Shown here piece by piece: positions 44,569 to 56,090 of a stretch of DNA of 64,000 bases (its first letter is position 1; each line of letters begins with the position of its first letter). The stretch lies in NCBI GenBank assembly GCA_021018815.1, contig JAITYX010000025.1:5380001-5444000 (forward strand), written 5' to 3'. The notes under the pieces are model-generated. The model did no database searches. It saw only the letters and a program-made list of their open reading frames with translations, and was not told where the DNA came from. A program made the position numbers and the translations under genes. Source of the stretch: Talinum fruticosum (lineage: Eukaryota > Streptophyta > Magnoliopsida > Caryophyllales > Talinaceae).

Positions 44569-47500
44569 AGCACATAATTATGCATTTAACATACCAAGCT
44601 CATTCTTAATAAAGCAAAACCGATCCTCACTAAGTGGTTTAGTAAAGATATCAGCTAATTGAAGATTAGTAGGAATGAATTCGAGTTCAATATCACCTTT
44701 CTCAGAATGGTCTCTTAAGAAATGATACCCGACCTCAATATGCTTTGTCTTTAAGTGCTTAACCGCATTTTTGGTGATGCTAATTGCACTCCGATTGTCA
44801 CACTTGATTGGAACTTATTTGAATGAAAGTCCAAGATATCTCAAGTGTTGTTTTATCCATAAAATCTGAGCACATCATGCCCCAGCTGTAATATACTCAG
44901 CCTCGGCAGTTGATAGAGTTACTGAGTTTTGTTTCTTTGAGTGCCAAGATATTGGGGATTGACCCAGAAATTGGCAAGCTCCTGAATTGCTCTTTCTATC
45001 AACTTTGTATCCAACATAATCAGCATCCGTGTATCCAGTGAGAGTCGGTTATGAGTCTCTTGAGTACCACGAGACCTAAATTTTGAGTCCCTGCAAGATA
45101 TCTAAATATTCTCTTCACCGCAGTGAGATGTAATTCTTTTGGATTAGCTTGAAATCTTGCACATAGACAGACACTAAACAGTATGTCTGGTCTACTCGAA
45201 GTAAGATATAGCAAAGATCCAATCATACCTCAATAGAATTTCGATCTATTACTTTACCTTTCTCGTCCGAGTCAAGTTTTATGCTGCTCGCTCATAGGTG
45301 TAGCTGCGTGCTTTGCATCTTGGAGATTATATTTTTCAGCAGCTACATGGTGTACTTTCATTGATGGACAAAGATTCCATTTTTGTCTTGCTTGATTTGT
45401 AGACCAAGGAAGAAATTGAGTTCTCCCATCATACGCATTTGAAATTCCTATCTCATTAACTCGTAAAAGTCTCGACACGGAATTTCATTAGTAGCTCCAA
45501 AAATTATATCATCAACATATATCCGAGTGATAAGGAAATCTTTCCCTTTGGTTTTTATGAAGAGAGTCTTGTCGATCCGACCTCTTCTAAAATTATTTTG
45601 AGCTAAGAAATTGCTTAGTCTTTCGTACCAAGCTCTAGGAGCTTGTTTAAGACCATAGAGAGCTTTTTGAAGTTTGAAAACATGATTTGGAGATTCTGAG
45701 TTTTCAAATCCAGGGGCTACTCGACATAGAGTTCCTCTTCGATAAAACCATTGAGAAAAGCACACTTAACATCCATTTGATATAACTTGATATTCATGCT
45801 AGATGCAAATGCCAACAGGATTCTAATGGCTTCAATTCCGCAACAGTGCAAAGGTTTCCCCACAATCAATCCCTTCTTCCTGATTGTAACCTTGAGCCAC
45901 AAGTTTATCCTTATTTCGACTACCAACCCACCTTCATCCAGTTTGTTCTTGAAAACCCATTTGGTTCCTATGACTGGGTGGTCGAAGGTCGTTTGGTCAA
46001 ACTCTAGACTTGGTTTCTTTCAAATTGATTGAGTTCCTTTTGCATGGCCTCTACCCATTCAGGTTTATTTAGGGCTTCTAGTGCATTTTTCGGTTCAATT
46101 AATGAAATGAATGCGGTGAATGCACATAGATTTTGAAGAGAGGAACGAGTTCTTACCCCACTCGTTGATATCGGATAAAATGTTTTCTAGTGGATGACTA
46201 GAAGCATACTTGAATGCTCTACCTGTTCTCCGATTCACCAAATCAGTAGGCTGAACCGCTTGATCTTTAGAAGCTTGTTCTGAGTGATCTTATTCATCAG
46301 ATTGTTCGTCAACATTCCGAGCAGCCTCTTGAGTTGTCTCATTCCGAGTCACTTCGTTCTCGGTGACTTCATTTTGAGCTGGTTAGGTTTGATTCTCGAT
46401 AGGCTCACTTTTGTCAAGGTCATCATCTCTGCTAAGCTTCGAACGAGAATGATGATTCACTTGGCTTTTCTTGTCCAAGCTCATCAAAATCAACGTGGAT
46501 ACTTTCTTCCACTTTGTTAGTTCTCTTATTAAAAATGCGATAAGCTTTACTATGAGATGAGTAACCCATTAAAATACCTTCATCTCGACCTAGCATCACA
46601 CTTGGTCGAGTGATCCTTACCATTGTTATGAACAAAGCATTTGCATCCAAAAGGTTTGAAATAGGAAATATTGGGTTTCTTCCCTTTATAGAGCTCGTAA
46701 GGTGTTTTCGTCAGTATGGATCTTCTAAGGCATCTATTCAAAGTGTAGTTGGCTGTGTTGATCGCCTCAGCCCAGAAATAGTAAGGTAGGTTGTGCTCGA
46801 TCATCATTGTCCTAGCTATTTCTTCAAGAGTTATGTTCTTTCTCTCCACTACTCCATTTTGTTGAGGAGTTCTTGGTGCTGAGAAGTTGTGAGAGATACC
46901 ATTCTTGTCGCAAAACTCGAGAATTCCGAGTAGTCGAACTCCCTTCCATGGTCGGTTCGAATTCTCCGGATCTCGACCTAAGACTCAACTTCGATTTTTC
47001 TACGAGCTTGCTTGAACTCCTTGAATGCTTCATTTTTTGTGCTTGAGAAAACACACCAAGGTAAATCGTGAATAATCGTCAATAATAACAAGTATATATG
47101 ATTTACCTCCGAGGCTCTTAACAGGGATTTCACCACATAAATCCATATGTAGCAATTCAAGCACCTTGGATGTGGAAATTGTCTTCGATGATTTGAATGA
47201 TGATCCGACTTGTTTCCCTCTTGCGCAAGCTTCACAAACTTTGTCTTTCTTGAAAGCACAATTGGGCAATCCTCCGACTAAACCATGAGATGCCAATTTC
47301 TTAATAGTATGCATGCTAACATAGCCTAATCTATGATGCCATTTCCATCGGTTATCATGAAGTGATGGTTTGAAACAAGACAGATTTTCACTAGGATCGA
47401 GAGAGGAATAATGTAAGTGTTACCCGATCTCTTACCCGAAAGTTTGATCTCCTTGGTAGTGTCATCGAAATGTAACAGTTGGTTTGAGTGAATCTTACCT

Positions 47501-47900
47501 CTTGACCTTTATTGCATAATTGAGAGATACTGAGCGGATTTTAATCCTTTGACAAGGTAAACTGGCCGATCAGATTGCTTCCCTTTCCAATCTTGCCTAT
47601 CCCAATTATCTTGCCTTTGCTATCATCTCCAAAGGTGACTTTTCCTCCTTTGTACTCTTCTAACTCGGAAAAGAGTCTCGAGTCTCCCGACATGTGGTGC
47701 GAGCATCCACTGTCAAGGTACCAATGTCCTTTTGATCTTTTCGAGTGACTCGCAAATCGGAGACAAGCTAACCCTTCTCACTTCCTCTAACGAACCCGGT
47801 AACACTCTTTACAATGGTCCTTTTATGAGGAAGAAGGTTTTTCGGAACCCATATTTGAATGACTTTGGGCTTAGTCCGATTCCGAGTCTTCCGTTGAGAA
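44569..47900 (-). pseudogene. Sirevirus copy C pol (protease, integrase, RT, RNase H)
   Basis: Copia order on the minus strand. Protease motif WYLDSGCSHHMSGDS is at about 47680-47730. Gag-pre-integrase with the His/Cys finger (KDKVCEACARGKQVG) is at 47190-47314. The integrase core has LLHMDLCG, VIIDDYSRF, RTDHG and VERKN at about 46800-47180. Then come integrase C-terminus (TKTPYELYKGKKPNISYFKP), RT with DVKCAFLNGFIEEELYVE (45717-45800), LYGLKQAPRAWYERL and YVDDIIFGATN (about 45490-45520), and RNase H with STAEAEYI near 44900. It ends ELEFIPTNLQLADIFTKPL near 44640. Several stops and frame changes remain, but all catalytic motifs can be read. It is the best-preserved pol in the window. Confidence 0.92.
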
Positions 47901-48018
47901 CCGAGTCCGTGTCTCTTTCTTTTGAAAGGTTTTTCTTTTTGAAAACAATGGAGATGATTTTCTCTTGTAAACTTTTGTGGGCTCAATCGTTCTTTCATCC
48001 TTATAAATGGTACTACGC

Positions 48019-48690
48019 TCAGCTTTCCCGAACTTTACAGTTCTGAGTCCTTTTGAAAAGTTCCGAGTAGAAATTGGATTCCTCCTCTTTGTTAAAACCA
48101 AGACCTTTCTTTCTTAAGGAGACACATTGAGATACCAAGAGCATCTCAACATTTTTCTGACCTTGAGTAAACTTTAAAACAAGATCTTGAGACTCATTGA
48201 GCTTTTGCTTTAGCTGCTCATTTTCTTTTCTAAGTAACTCGGACTCGGTCTCATTGATTTGAGCACTAGTCTTGAGATCTCCGAGTATGAGTCTCAGCTT
48301 TTCCAACTCATTTTTTAAAGAGATGCTCTCAAAGGAAATTGACTCAAGTTGTTTTTTAAAGTGAGAGGAATCGGAATTGGAATTTTCTTCCAAAGTGAAA
48401 ATATACTTAGCCAAATCAACTTTGGAGAATTCGAGAAAGTAATCAATTACCTCTTGAGGATTAGATTCCTCATTGTCCGATTGATCCGAGTCCGACTCGC
48501 TTCTACTTCGAGTCGAAAGTGCCATCGGACACTTTGAGTCATCCGAGTCCTCGTCATCTTCCGATGAGTCCTCGTCACTCCATGTAGCCATCATAGCCTT
48601 TTTCTTCCTTATGTCCCTTTTTCTCTTGGGACAGTCCTTGACTATGTGTTCCTTGCTACCACATTCAAAGCATCCAGAGTTCTTAGTCAA
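48019..48690 (-). CDS. Sirevirus copy C gag, 3' half
   Basis: An uninterrupted frame of 223 codons. It opens with the CCHC zinc knuckle CFECGSKEHIVKDC (C-X2-C-X4-H-X4-C) at about residues 8-21, then a Lys-rich strip, an acidic Asp/Ser cluster (DEDSSEDDEDSDDSK), and a long coiled coil from about residue 80 to 170 (LDQ/ELEKL and LRKENEQLKQKLNESQDL heptads). Gag binds RNA and forms particles; the long coiled coil after the knuckle is typical of Sireviruses. The N-terminal half of gag is missing because the copy ends at about 48770. The frame is lost just before pol. Confidence 0.85.
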   Translation of the reverse strand: MTKNSGCFECGSKEHIVKDCPKRKRDIRKKKAMMATWSDEDSSEDDEDSDDSKCPMALSTRSRSESDSDQSDNEESNPQEVIDYFLEFSKVDLAKYIFTLEENSNSDSSHFKKQLESISFESISLKNELEKLRLILGDLKTSAQINETESELLRKENEQLKQKLNESQDLVLKFTQGQKNVEMLLVSQCVSLRKKGLGFNKEEESNFYSELFKRTQNCKVRES

Positions 48691-48763
48691 AGATAACTTT
48701 GAAGGAGAAGAGTATTTACCTTTTCTATCCTTCTTGTCTTTGTTATAGAACTCTTCTTTTGGC

Positions 48764-48901
48764 TTCCAAACTTAATCTTGCTAGATCTTAGTCAAAAGCT
48801 AGATCTTAGTCAAAAAGTGACAACTCGGATGCTTGAGGAAAGAAGTCCTCGGGAGGTGATTGAATACATACTTAAGTTTTCCAAACTTAATCTTGCTAGA
48901 T
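48764..48901. repeat. Inversion junction with 23-bp direct repeat
   Basis: The sequence 'ttccaaacttaatcttgcta' plus 'gat' occurs at 48764-48786 and again at 48879-48901. Between them 'ctagatcttagtcaaaa' is itself tandemly doubled (48781-48810). To the left lies Sirevirus gag on the minus strand, and to the right gag of the same family on the plus strand. Confidence 0.85.
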
Positions 48902-49990
48902 ATATCTTTAGTTTGAAGGAAAAGTCCAATTCTAACCCTTATGATTTCAAAGAACAACTTGAGTCTCTTAGTGTTGAGAGTACTTGTTTTGAAAACTGAA
49001 GTAGAAATCTTGAGATAAATTCTGAAAGTTCTTGAGACCAATGCTCAAGACAATGAGATTGAGTCTAAGTGCCTCATAAGAGAGAATGAGCAATAGAAAA
49101 TGAAGCTCAATGAGTCTCTAGAGTTGGTTTTAAGACTCCTCGAAGGTCGAGTAAAACCTTGATCTTTTACTTCACTCTCGGTGTGTCTCATTTAGAAAAG
49201 AAGGTCTTCGCTACAATGTTCAAGAGGACAAATTCTTATTCAAATATTTTTAAAACTCATTCTAGAACTTTTATGTTCGGGAAGGCTGAGCATGGTCCCA
49301 TTCACTCACATGCGGAACGGACGTTGCATAGATTAGTTTACGGGAAAAAGCCTTCCGAACTTGTTTACAAAAAAAAAGGTTTTCAAAGAAAGGAGACACA
49401 TACTTAAATTTTCTAAAAGGAAGACTCATAATCAAATCATACCCAAAATTATTCAAATCTGGGTTCCCAAAAGTACTCTTCCTTAGAGAAAGACCATAGT
49501 AAAGACGATTCATCGTGTTTGTGCGAGGAAGTGAGAAGGGTTAGTTTGTTTCTGTCTTGCCGGTGACTCCGAAACGAAAGGGTCACTGGTACTTAGATAC
49601 TGGCTCCTCATGCCATATGTCCGGAGACTCAAAACTCTTCTCTCGGGTTAGAAGATATGAAGGGAGGAAAAGTTACATTTATAGACAATAATAAAGGCAA
49701 GATGGCTGGGATTGCCAAGATTGGTCAATGACACAACTCTGTCGATCTAGTCCGCCTTATGAAAGGGCTCAAGTACAATCTCCTCAGCATCTATTAGGTA
49801 TGTGACGAGGGTTAAGAGGTAAGATTCATTCATACCAAGTACTTCATTTCGATGCGATTACCAAAGAAACAAAGCTCTCGGGTTTTGGGTTAGGTAACAC
49901 ATATACCATTCCTCTCTCACATTCGGGCAAAACACTCGAACTTTTATCCATTTGATTATTCACTAACAAGTATGCTAGTAAAGCATATCA
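48790..49990 (+). pseudogene. Sirevirus copy H: gag end and protease/pre-integrase start
   Basis: The plus-strand frame at 48778-48999 reads REVIEYILKFSKLNLARYIF, the same coiled-coil entry as copies B and C. It continues through 49159-49407 (FKRTNSYSNIF, FGKAEHGPIH). Near 49575-49630 it reaches the protease motif WYLDTGSSCHMSGDSKLFS. The start of the gag-pre-integrase domain follows, then is lost near 49990. Several stops are present. The right side joins Tat-like sequence. Confidence 0.8.
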
Positions 49991-50963
49991 TCAAGCCAAC
50001 ATTTAGATAAAAAACTATTGAAGTTTGCGCATTAAAACGCACTAAGCTTCAAGCTCCGGTGAAGCCATGTTTAGGACCCTCTTACCGGACTTCGAACTCA
50101 TGCATCGCAATCGAATCCAGGCCCCATTTCAGAGTTCAGGTTGGCTAGCAACCAATTCAAACTATTACACAAAAATCAATATTAAAAATCGGCACAAAGA
50201 ATCGAGGTAAGTATCCTTTAGTGTCTACTTTGACCCTTCGTCTTATAGTCTCGGTCAAAGTATTGGGCTAATTATAGATAATAAAAAGTTTCGTCCCTTA
50301 TCTCTTTTAATTTTGTATTTTATTTTGTTGTGTCGATGATAAAATACCAAGTCCTGTTTGAGGATTTGGATCACAAACCGTGCTTGATTGGTGCGACGGA
50401 AGCCAATAAACCACAAAGAATCCACAACACTACATAAATAGCGTTTTGCCTTAGGTCGATTAAAAATCCCCGTTTTCTTTTCAATGATCCAAGACCGGGC
50501 CAAGCTTCCAGAGACAATTGCGTCAACTACCGCGTACCAAGAAATTCCAGGCTCGGAATTCCACATTTTACTCGTTGTCCAATAAGACTCCAAACTGAAG
50601 ACCTCTAAGATGACAAGTAAATACTACATTTCATGATCACTAGTGTCAAAGTGCTACGTTGAAGCTCCAAGACAGTCCGTCGGAAGACTAGGAGCTTCCT
50701 CCATAAAACGGCATTGCATGGCCGACACCCACTGCCTGGAATTTTAAGTGCAACGCAATGTTTTGGCAAGGAGACTCCCATGGTAGCACGCTAGGGCACA
50801 AAACCATAGGCATGCTCGGGTGGCTGGTGTCCTCGACAAGAGTTCTATTTGGTTTTATCCCCTCTTATCCGGTTCAATCATAGGATTTTGTGGCCCGATT
50901 TTTTTGTTGTTTTGAACGACATGCCCGGAGAAACCCTAGGTCATTTGTGACCTAGTTACGTCT

Positions 50964-50973
50964 CTATAAATAG
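50964..50973 (+). promoter_or_regulatory. TATA box of Tat-like LTR (first plus copy)
   Basis: CTATAAATAG, 13 bases after the 'gtcatttgtgacctagt' block, which itself is an inverted repeat (aggtcatttgtgacct). The same pair is at 55180-55209 (plus) and, reversed, at 59895-59940. Confidence 0.7.
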
Positions 50974-51336
50974 CGAGCCTTGTCTCTCATTTTAGGCACG
51001 ACTTTGTCCTAGGCGTTATGCTACTGAAAGCTAACAAGAGCATACATTCCTTAACGTGATTCTCGCTGAAAAGACTCACCAAATATTCCTATTTCCCACA
51101 CACCGCCACTCGAATTTAGCTAACGAATATTCATTTATTATGATCTCTAGGCATTCATTTAGCTGATCTTTCCTACTCCCTACAAACTTACTAATTCAAA
51201 ACTCACAAAATAGATCTAGATTAGCAGGTGGGACAACCTCGAGGGCTAAGATTCGACCTTCGAACGGTTATTAAATTTATGTTTTTTATAGCTTTCCTTA
51301 TTGTGGATCGGTGTTGTATCTCTTTTGTTTTCCTCC

Positions 51337-51341
51337 CCAAT
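51337..51341. repeat. Left TSD (CCAAT) of Tekay-like solo LTR
   Basis: CCAAT precedes TGTAACACC and CCGAT (54049-54053) follows TTCTTACA. One mismatch in five is compatible with an old duplication. Confidence 0.6.
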
Positions 51342-54048
51342 TGTAACACCCCTAGACCCAACCTAGGAGTATTACATGCCACGGTTCCTCGAGAGGAACC
51401 CCTAAGGTCGCTTAAGGTCTCAACTTAGGGTTAATAGTTTTTCTTTGCTTAGCGGAAGCGTGATTCTATGTTTTCAAAGGTTTTTCCGAAAATTTTGGCA
51501 GAATTTTCTCTACAATATGGCTAATCTCATAGGCTTAAAGCCTTAACCTTGCATGAAACACAATCTTAAACTCAACGAGCCACACGCTCGGAGTATCACA
51601 TAGGGCTTTTACATTCATAATCAAAACTTAAGTTCACATACACCGATCTTTACAAGCATGAAAACATAAAGTATACAATAAGTCCGGAGAAGTCCTATCT
51701 CGTTGGTTCGCTTCTTCTAAAAGCCAAAAGCAACTCTAGGGAGTCTTAACTTCGTACCTGAAATGTCGGTGAGATCATGAGCTCCACTAGCCTAATGAAT
51801 AACCCAAACCCAACCCCGGTTTCGTTTTGCAGATTAATTCATTAACAAACACACGTAAGTTCACAATTCATTCATAACATGCGATTTATATCATACATGC
51901 TTAAGACAGGCAAGATTCTAACTTACCCACTTACCAACTTACCGAGAAGTACAATGACATCATTTACTCATAAATTCAATCAAACATACCTCATTGGTCT
52001 TTCTACGCAAGTACGTCGAGGCATTCATCACATAATTCATATCTTACTTCTTATCGTATTAATTTCTTATGAAATCAAGATTCGTTCTTCTCTTCATTCT
52101 TCTTCTTGAGTTCAATCATGCATTTCATAAATCATTGGTTCTTTCTTTCTTGTTCGTTATGCACGATCATTCGTTTCTTCATATCATAATTCTTAAGTCT
52201 TCTTAGTTTCGAATGGAAAGAAGATTTATGTTCCGCTCCGAAGACCAAGTTCTTGGAGCCAAAATAATTCGTGGGCTCGGTTCTTTAAGGCAAAATAATT
52301 TGTGGCCTTGAGGCAAAATAATTCATGGCCTTGAGGCTTGCCTCACTCGAAGGACACATACTGTCAATAATTCGTGGAAGCAAAATAATTCGTGGCTTCG
52401 GTTGATGAGACACTTCTATGGCCATAGCTTCAGAGGGTTCTTTAATTCATGGGCTCTTAGATCAATAACACAATCCTTTCTCCCTTCTTTAGTTCTTTAT
52501 GTTTCTTATTTTCTTACTATTTTCTTATTACATCAACGAGGCACACATAATTCATATAATTCATGCTCAACACTTTCATACGCAATATCTTCACAACTAA
52601 CAATCCACATAAGCAAGTTCCAACTCAAGTACAATCAATCCAATTCATATAGACATGCTTATTTATTTACGATCAATGTTCTTTAAGATAAACACATCAT
52701 CATATAAACATGTCAACTAGGATTTATAATCAACGAACTTATTTTCATGATTGCGTAATATCGCATATAGGTGGTTTATAACTCTGTAACTTTCCTTAAT
52801 CATTATGTATCTCTTAATTTATGCATTGAGCTTCTTAAATTTCAGTTCTTAACTCAGTTACTCACTTAGTTTTGATTTTGCCCAAAACAGCACATTTTCA
52901 CTCAAAACTCTATATCTTCCAATCCACTCATCCCATGCATACAAAAATTTACAGAAAACTCTCATAAATTGTCAGGAAGCTACAGTAAAAGTTTCAGGAA
53001 TTTTAGCCTACACATGAATTCACAATAATTCGGACAGTAGGATAAAATCCTGAAAAATCTACACTTAAAATCATAAAATTCAATTTTCCGATTTTCCTTA
53101 CTAAACCTATTCAAGCTACTTTCATCAAATTCTCAATATACAACCCAATAATCATGCTCAACAATGCTCAAATATCATTAAATTCATGAAGTAGGCATAA
53201 ACCGCAACATGCTTTTCAATTCGTGAGTTGCTAGTTTTGTGAATTTAGGCCTCTAACTTCTTCAATTAACTTAAGGTTTCCAATTTCATACTTCAATTTC
53301 AAGCTTAATCCACCTAATTCATTTCCATTTTAGAAGATGAAAATTCAGATTACTCACCTTAGATTCTTATAGGTTCTAAGAATTTTAGTTTTGGAGGATT
53401 GAATTTTGATTTCGAATTGGGTTTTGCTTCCTCTTCTTCCTCCTTTCGCTGCCCTCGTTTCCTTTGCTTCGTCTCTCCTTCTTTTGCCCTCTGCTTCTCT
53501 CTCCTTTCTCTTCGTCCGCCGCCTATCCTTGGGCTTGCCGTGCCCGCCGGCTCCCGGTTTCCGGCATTCCTCTCGCTCTCGCTCCTGCTCGTTCTTCCTC
53601 TCTCTCTATCCGTTCTGCTCCCTCTCGCTTTCCCGTTCCTCTGTCTCTGCTTCTTTCATTTCCTTTGTCCCTCTTCCTCTCCTTCTTTTCTTTAGTCTTA
53701 GTCCCACTCTCTCTCTTCTTTTCCTACTTACACCTAATGGACTCTGCTGCTTAATTCCAATTAGACCACTAACCTCCTTACTCTAATCATTTGCCATATC
53801 CTCCTCAAATGCCACTCATCCCATTTTCTTTTGTTTTAAATTTTCTATCTTGGGCTTTTAGAAATCAGGCCTAAATTTAATTTCAATAAGCCCAATTAAG
53901 CTGGCCCATGCTCGGTTTCACTTCTCGGGTTTTAATTTGACTCGGAAAAATTAATAATTCACTTAATTTAAAATTTTTGAATTTTTCACTTCACTTTTAA
54001 TAATTTAATACATTAGTAGGCAAGCTGCTGAAATTTCCGGTTCTTACA
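51342..54048 (-). mobile_element. Tekay-like solo LTR (2707 bp, minus orientation)
   Basis: On its own strand it starts TGTAAGAACCGG at 54048 and ends GGGGTGTTACA at 51342. The end region (GAGTATTACAT, 'gttcctcgagaggaac') matches the reversed ends of the LTRs at 9941 and 14421. It holds an array of small hairpins (52256-52399) and the pyrimidine-rich block at 53.40-53.79 kb. No PBS, PPT or coding sequence adjoins it, and the Tat-like LTR continues on both sides, so it is a solo LTR. Confidence 0.85.
52256..52399. repeat. Array of small hairpins with constant loop and changing stems
   Basis: Four units share a 13-base loop AAAATAATT(C/T)(G/A)TG. The stems are GAGCC/GGCTC (52256-52278), AAGGC/GCCTT (52287-52309), AGGC/GCCT (52311-52331) and GAAGC/GCTTC (52377-52399). 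A loop-less partner GAGGC-tt-GCCTC is at 52333-52344 and a stemless unit 'caataattcgtgg' at about 52365. Stem sequences differ between units but keep pairing. Confidence 0.85.
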
Positions 54049-54830
54049 CCGATCGATGTAGTTTCTTTAATTCCTCGCATTTCTTTCCTTCTCACATTTT
54101 TACTTTCTTTATCATTTTCTCTATTTTTTCCTTTCTCGCTTTCCTTTGGTTTCTTTAATTTGACTAAGTATGTTGTTATGTACTTGCGTTTTTCTTAACA
54201 TTCTTTTAATATACTACTCAAACTAGAAATGGTCCTCTACGAACGGCGGCATGGAAGAGGTTTCCCTATGTTTCGTACCCTCTCCCTCGAATCCGAATCT
54301 CGGTTCTAAGACCGATGGAGTCACGTTTAGCCTTTTTGGGTCTTTGTTTTCCTATATTAAGATCAGAATAGTAGACTTTTACATTTTGTTTTTGTTAGTT
54401 TTTCTTCTTTGAAAACTTACTACTAACTCCCTTCTTTGTTTTATTTCTATTAAAAACGCATCTCGATTATTTTTTGATTGCAACATAAAAATAAAAAAAA
54501 GAGATCTGGATCTGCTAACCAAGCTAGAGGTTGAGGTTGGGTGTCTTTAACCATGGCCCTAGTCGACGCCCGTGAGCACCGAGTGCGGGTTACAGCACTG
54601 TCTTGGGTGGTCGATGGTTGAGGCTTGGGTCCGGACCGGTGTCTTCGCACTCGCCCTTGTCCTAAAGCCTCAAGGTAGAACCCTAATTTCTAATTTTTGT
54701 ATTCTTCAATTAGGAAATAATATCCGAGGAATTCTAAAAATAATTTGCAAAATAAAACAATTAATAAATCGCCCATCATTTAATTCAATTTATTTTTAAC
54801 GTGGTTTGATAATATTCGGGATCTCTAAAT
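54049..54830 (+). repeat. Tat-like LTR block, right part and adjoining internal sequence
   Basis: Continues the block broken at 51341. It contains 'ctcggttctaagaccgatgg' near 54299, 'gattgcaacataaaa' near 54476, 'ggcttgggtccggaccggtg' near 54622 and 'aattaggaaataatatcc' near 54708. All recur in reverse at 58.8-59.3 kb and 32.85-33.35 kb. No gene is seen. Confidence 0.6.
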
Positions 54831-56090
54831 AAGAGATCAATCCTCACATTCAAAATTAGTTTTCAACTATACCTCTATGCCCTTTTCAAAAATCCCTATT
54901 ATAAAAAACCCATACGCCAAAAGGCACGTGTGGAGGCACGGCCCGGTCGGCCGAGGCCGGTGGTTCGTACTCTCCCCTCAAAACGGCATCATGTCCGGCG
55001 TCCCCTAACTCCTTTTGTGGCACGATAGGGCACGAAACCCTACGCATGCCCAAGTGGCCGGCTCCCCGATTAGATTTTTCTCCGGTTTTATCCTTTCTAT
55101 CTTGTTTAATCTTCCGATTTCATCGGCCTGGTTGTTTACGCTTAGTTTTGTACGGCTGGCAAAGAGCGACCCTAGGTCATTTGTGACATAGGTCTTTCCC
55201 TATAAATAGAGAGCCTTAGCTCTCATCTCAACATGGTTTATTTCCTTAGCACTATGCTTGCTGAATTGAGCTAAAAGTACCCTTTCCTAAACGTTATTCT
55301 TCTAAAAAGCATCTTCAAATACCCCTCATTTAGACACATCACTGCTGAATCTTTGAAAAGAGCTAAAGAATATTCAATTATTCCGATCTCTGCGCATTTA
55401 TTCAGCTGATGTGTTCTATTCTCTACAAACATACCTTCACAAAACTCACAAAAAAACTCCTTTCCTTTTATATACCGTCTTCGCATCTAGATCAGCTGGT
55501 GGGAGAACCCGAGGGCACCAGCTTGGCCTTCAAACGATTCTTTATTTATTTATGTTTTATTTATCGCATTTTTATTCTTCTCTGCCTATTGTAATTGTTT
55601 AGTTTTCTCGATTTCTTTTCTTTCTTGTTTTTCTTTTTTCGCTTTAATTTTTTTTCTTTGCCGCTTTCTTTACGTTTGCTTTTACCTCTTTGGTTATTAT
55701 GTCCGAAAGATTTTAATTTCGCTTCGCATGCTATGTGCTTACGTCTAGTACGTCATTTAAATTCGCTACTCAAATTAGTAATGGTCGTCTTTCGATGGGC
55801 GGAATGGAAGGGATTTCATTCCATTTCGTGACCTCGCCCTCGAATTCGATTCTCGGTTCTAAGATGATGTAGTCATTTTATCCTTTTTTATCTTAGTTTT
55901 CCCATACTAAGATTGGAAGAGCAAATCTTTTACTTTTTGGTTTTGTTAGTTTTCCTTTCCTAAAAACTAACTAGTGACTCTTTCTTTTGATTTATTTTTT
56001 CCGAAATTGTATCTTGATTTTTCTAATTGCAGGTACAAAATTTAGGGCCTCTAGATCCGCTTGCGAGGCCAAGGGCCGCAGCTGATCAAT
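54831..56090 (+). repeat. Second Tat-like LTR block (plus)
   Basis: Truncated on its U3 side. It carries 'gcacgatagggcacgaaacc' near 55020, the inverted repeat and TATA box at 55180-55209, 'tagatcagctggtgggagaa' near 55489, 'ctcggttctaag' near 55852, and 'attgcaggtac' near 56026. At about 56090 it passes into Sirevirus 3' sequence. Open frames across this junction are chimeric and not genes. Confidence 0.62.

Larger units (their letters stand above)
50000..51341 (+). repeat. Tat-like LTR block, left part
   Basis: The stretch at 50000-50260 is shared with 58261-58470 ('ctcggtcaaag', 'gtctactttgac'). From about 50268 the U3 blocks of the Tat-like LTR follow ('attttgttgtgtcgatga', 'agtcctgtttgagg'). 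A TATA box CTATAAATAG is at 50964-50973 after 'aggtcatttgtgacc'. It ends at 51341, where a Tekay-like solo LTR has inserted; the block resumes at 54049. No coding region. Confidence 0.65.

Noticed and set aside
53399..53786. Leu/Ser/Phe-rich open frames, up to 126 codons
   Set aside because: Same composition artefact in the solo Tekay-like LTR; three overlapping frames are open together.
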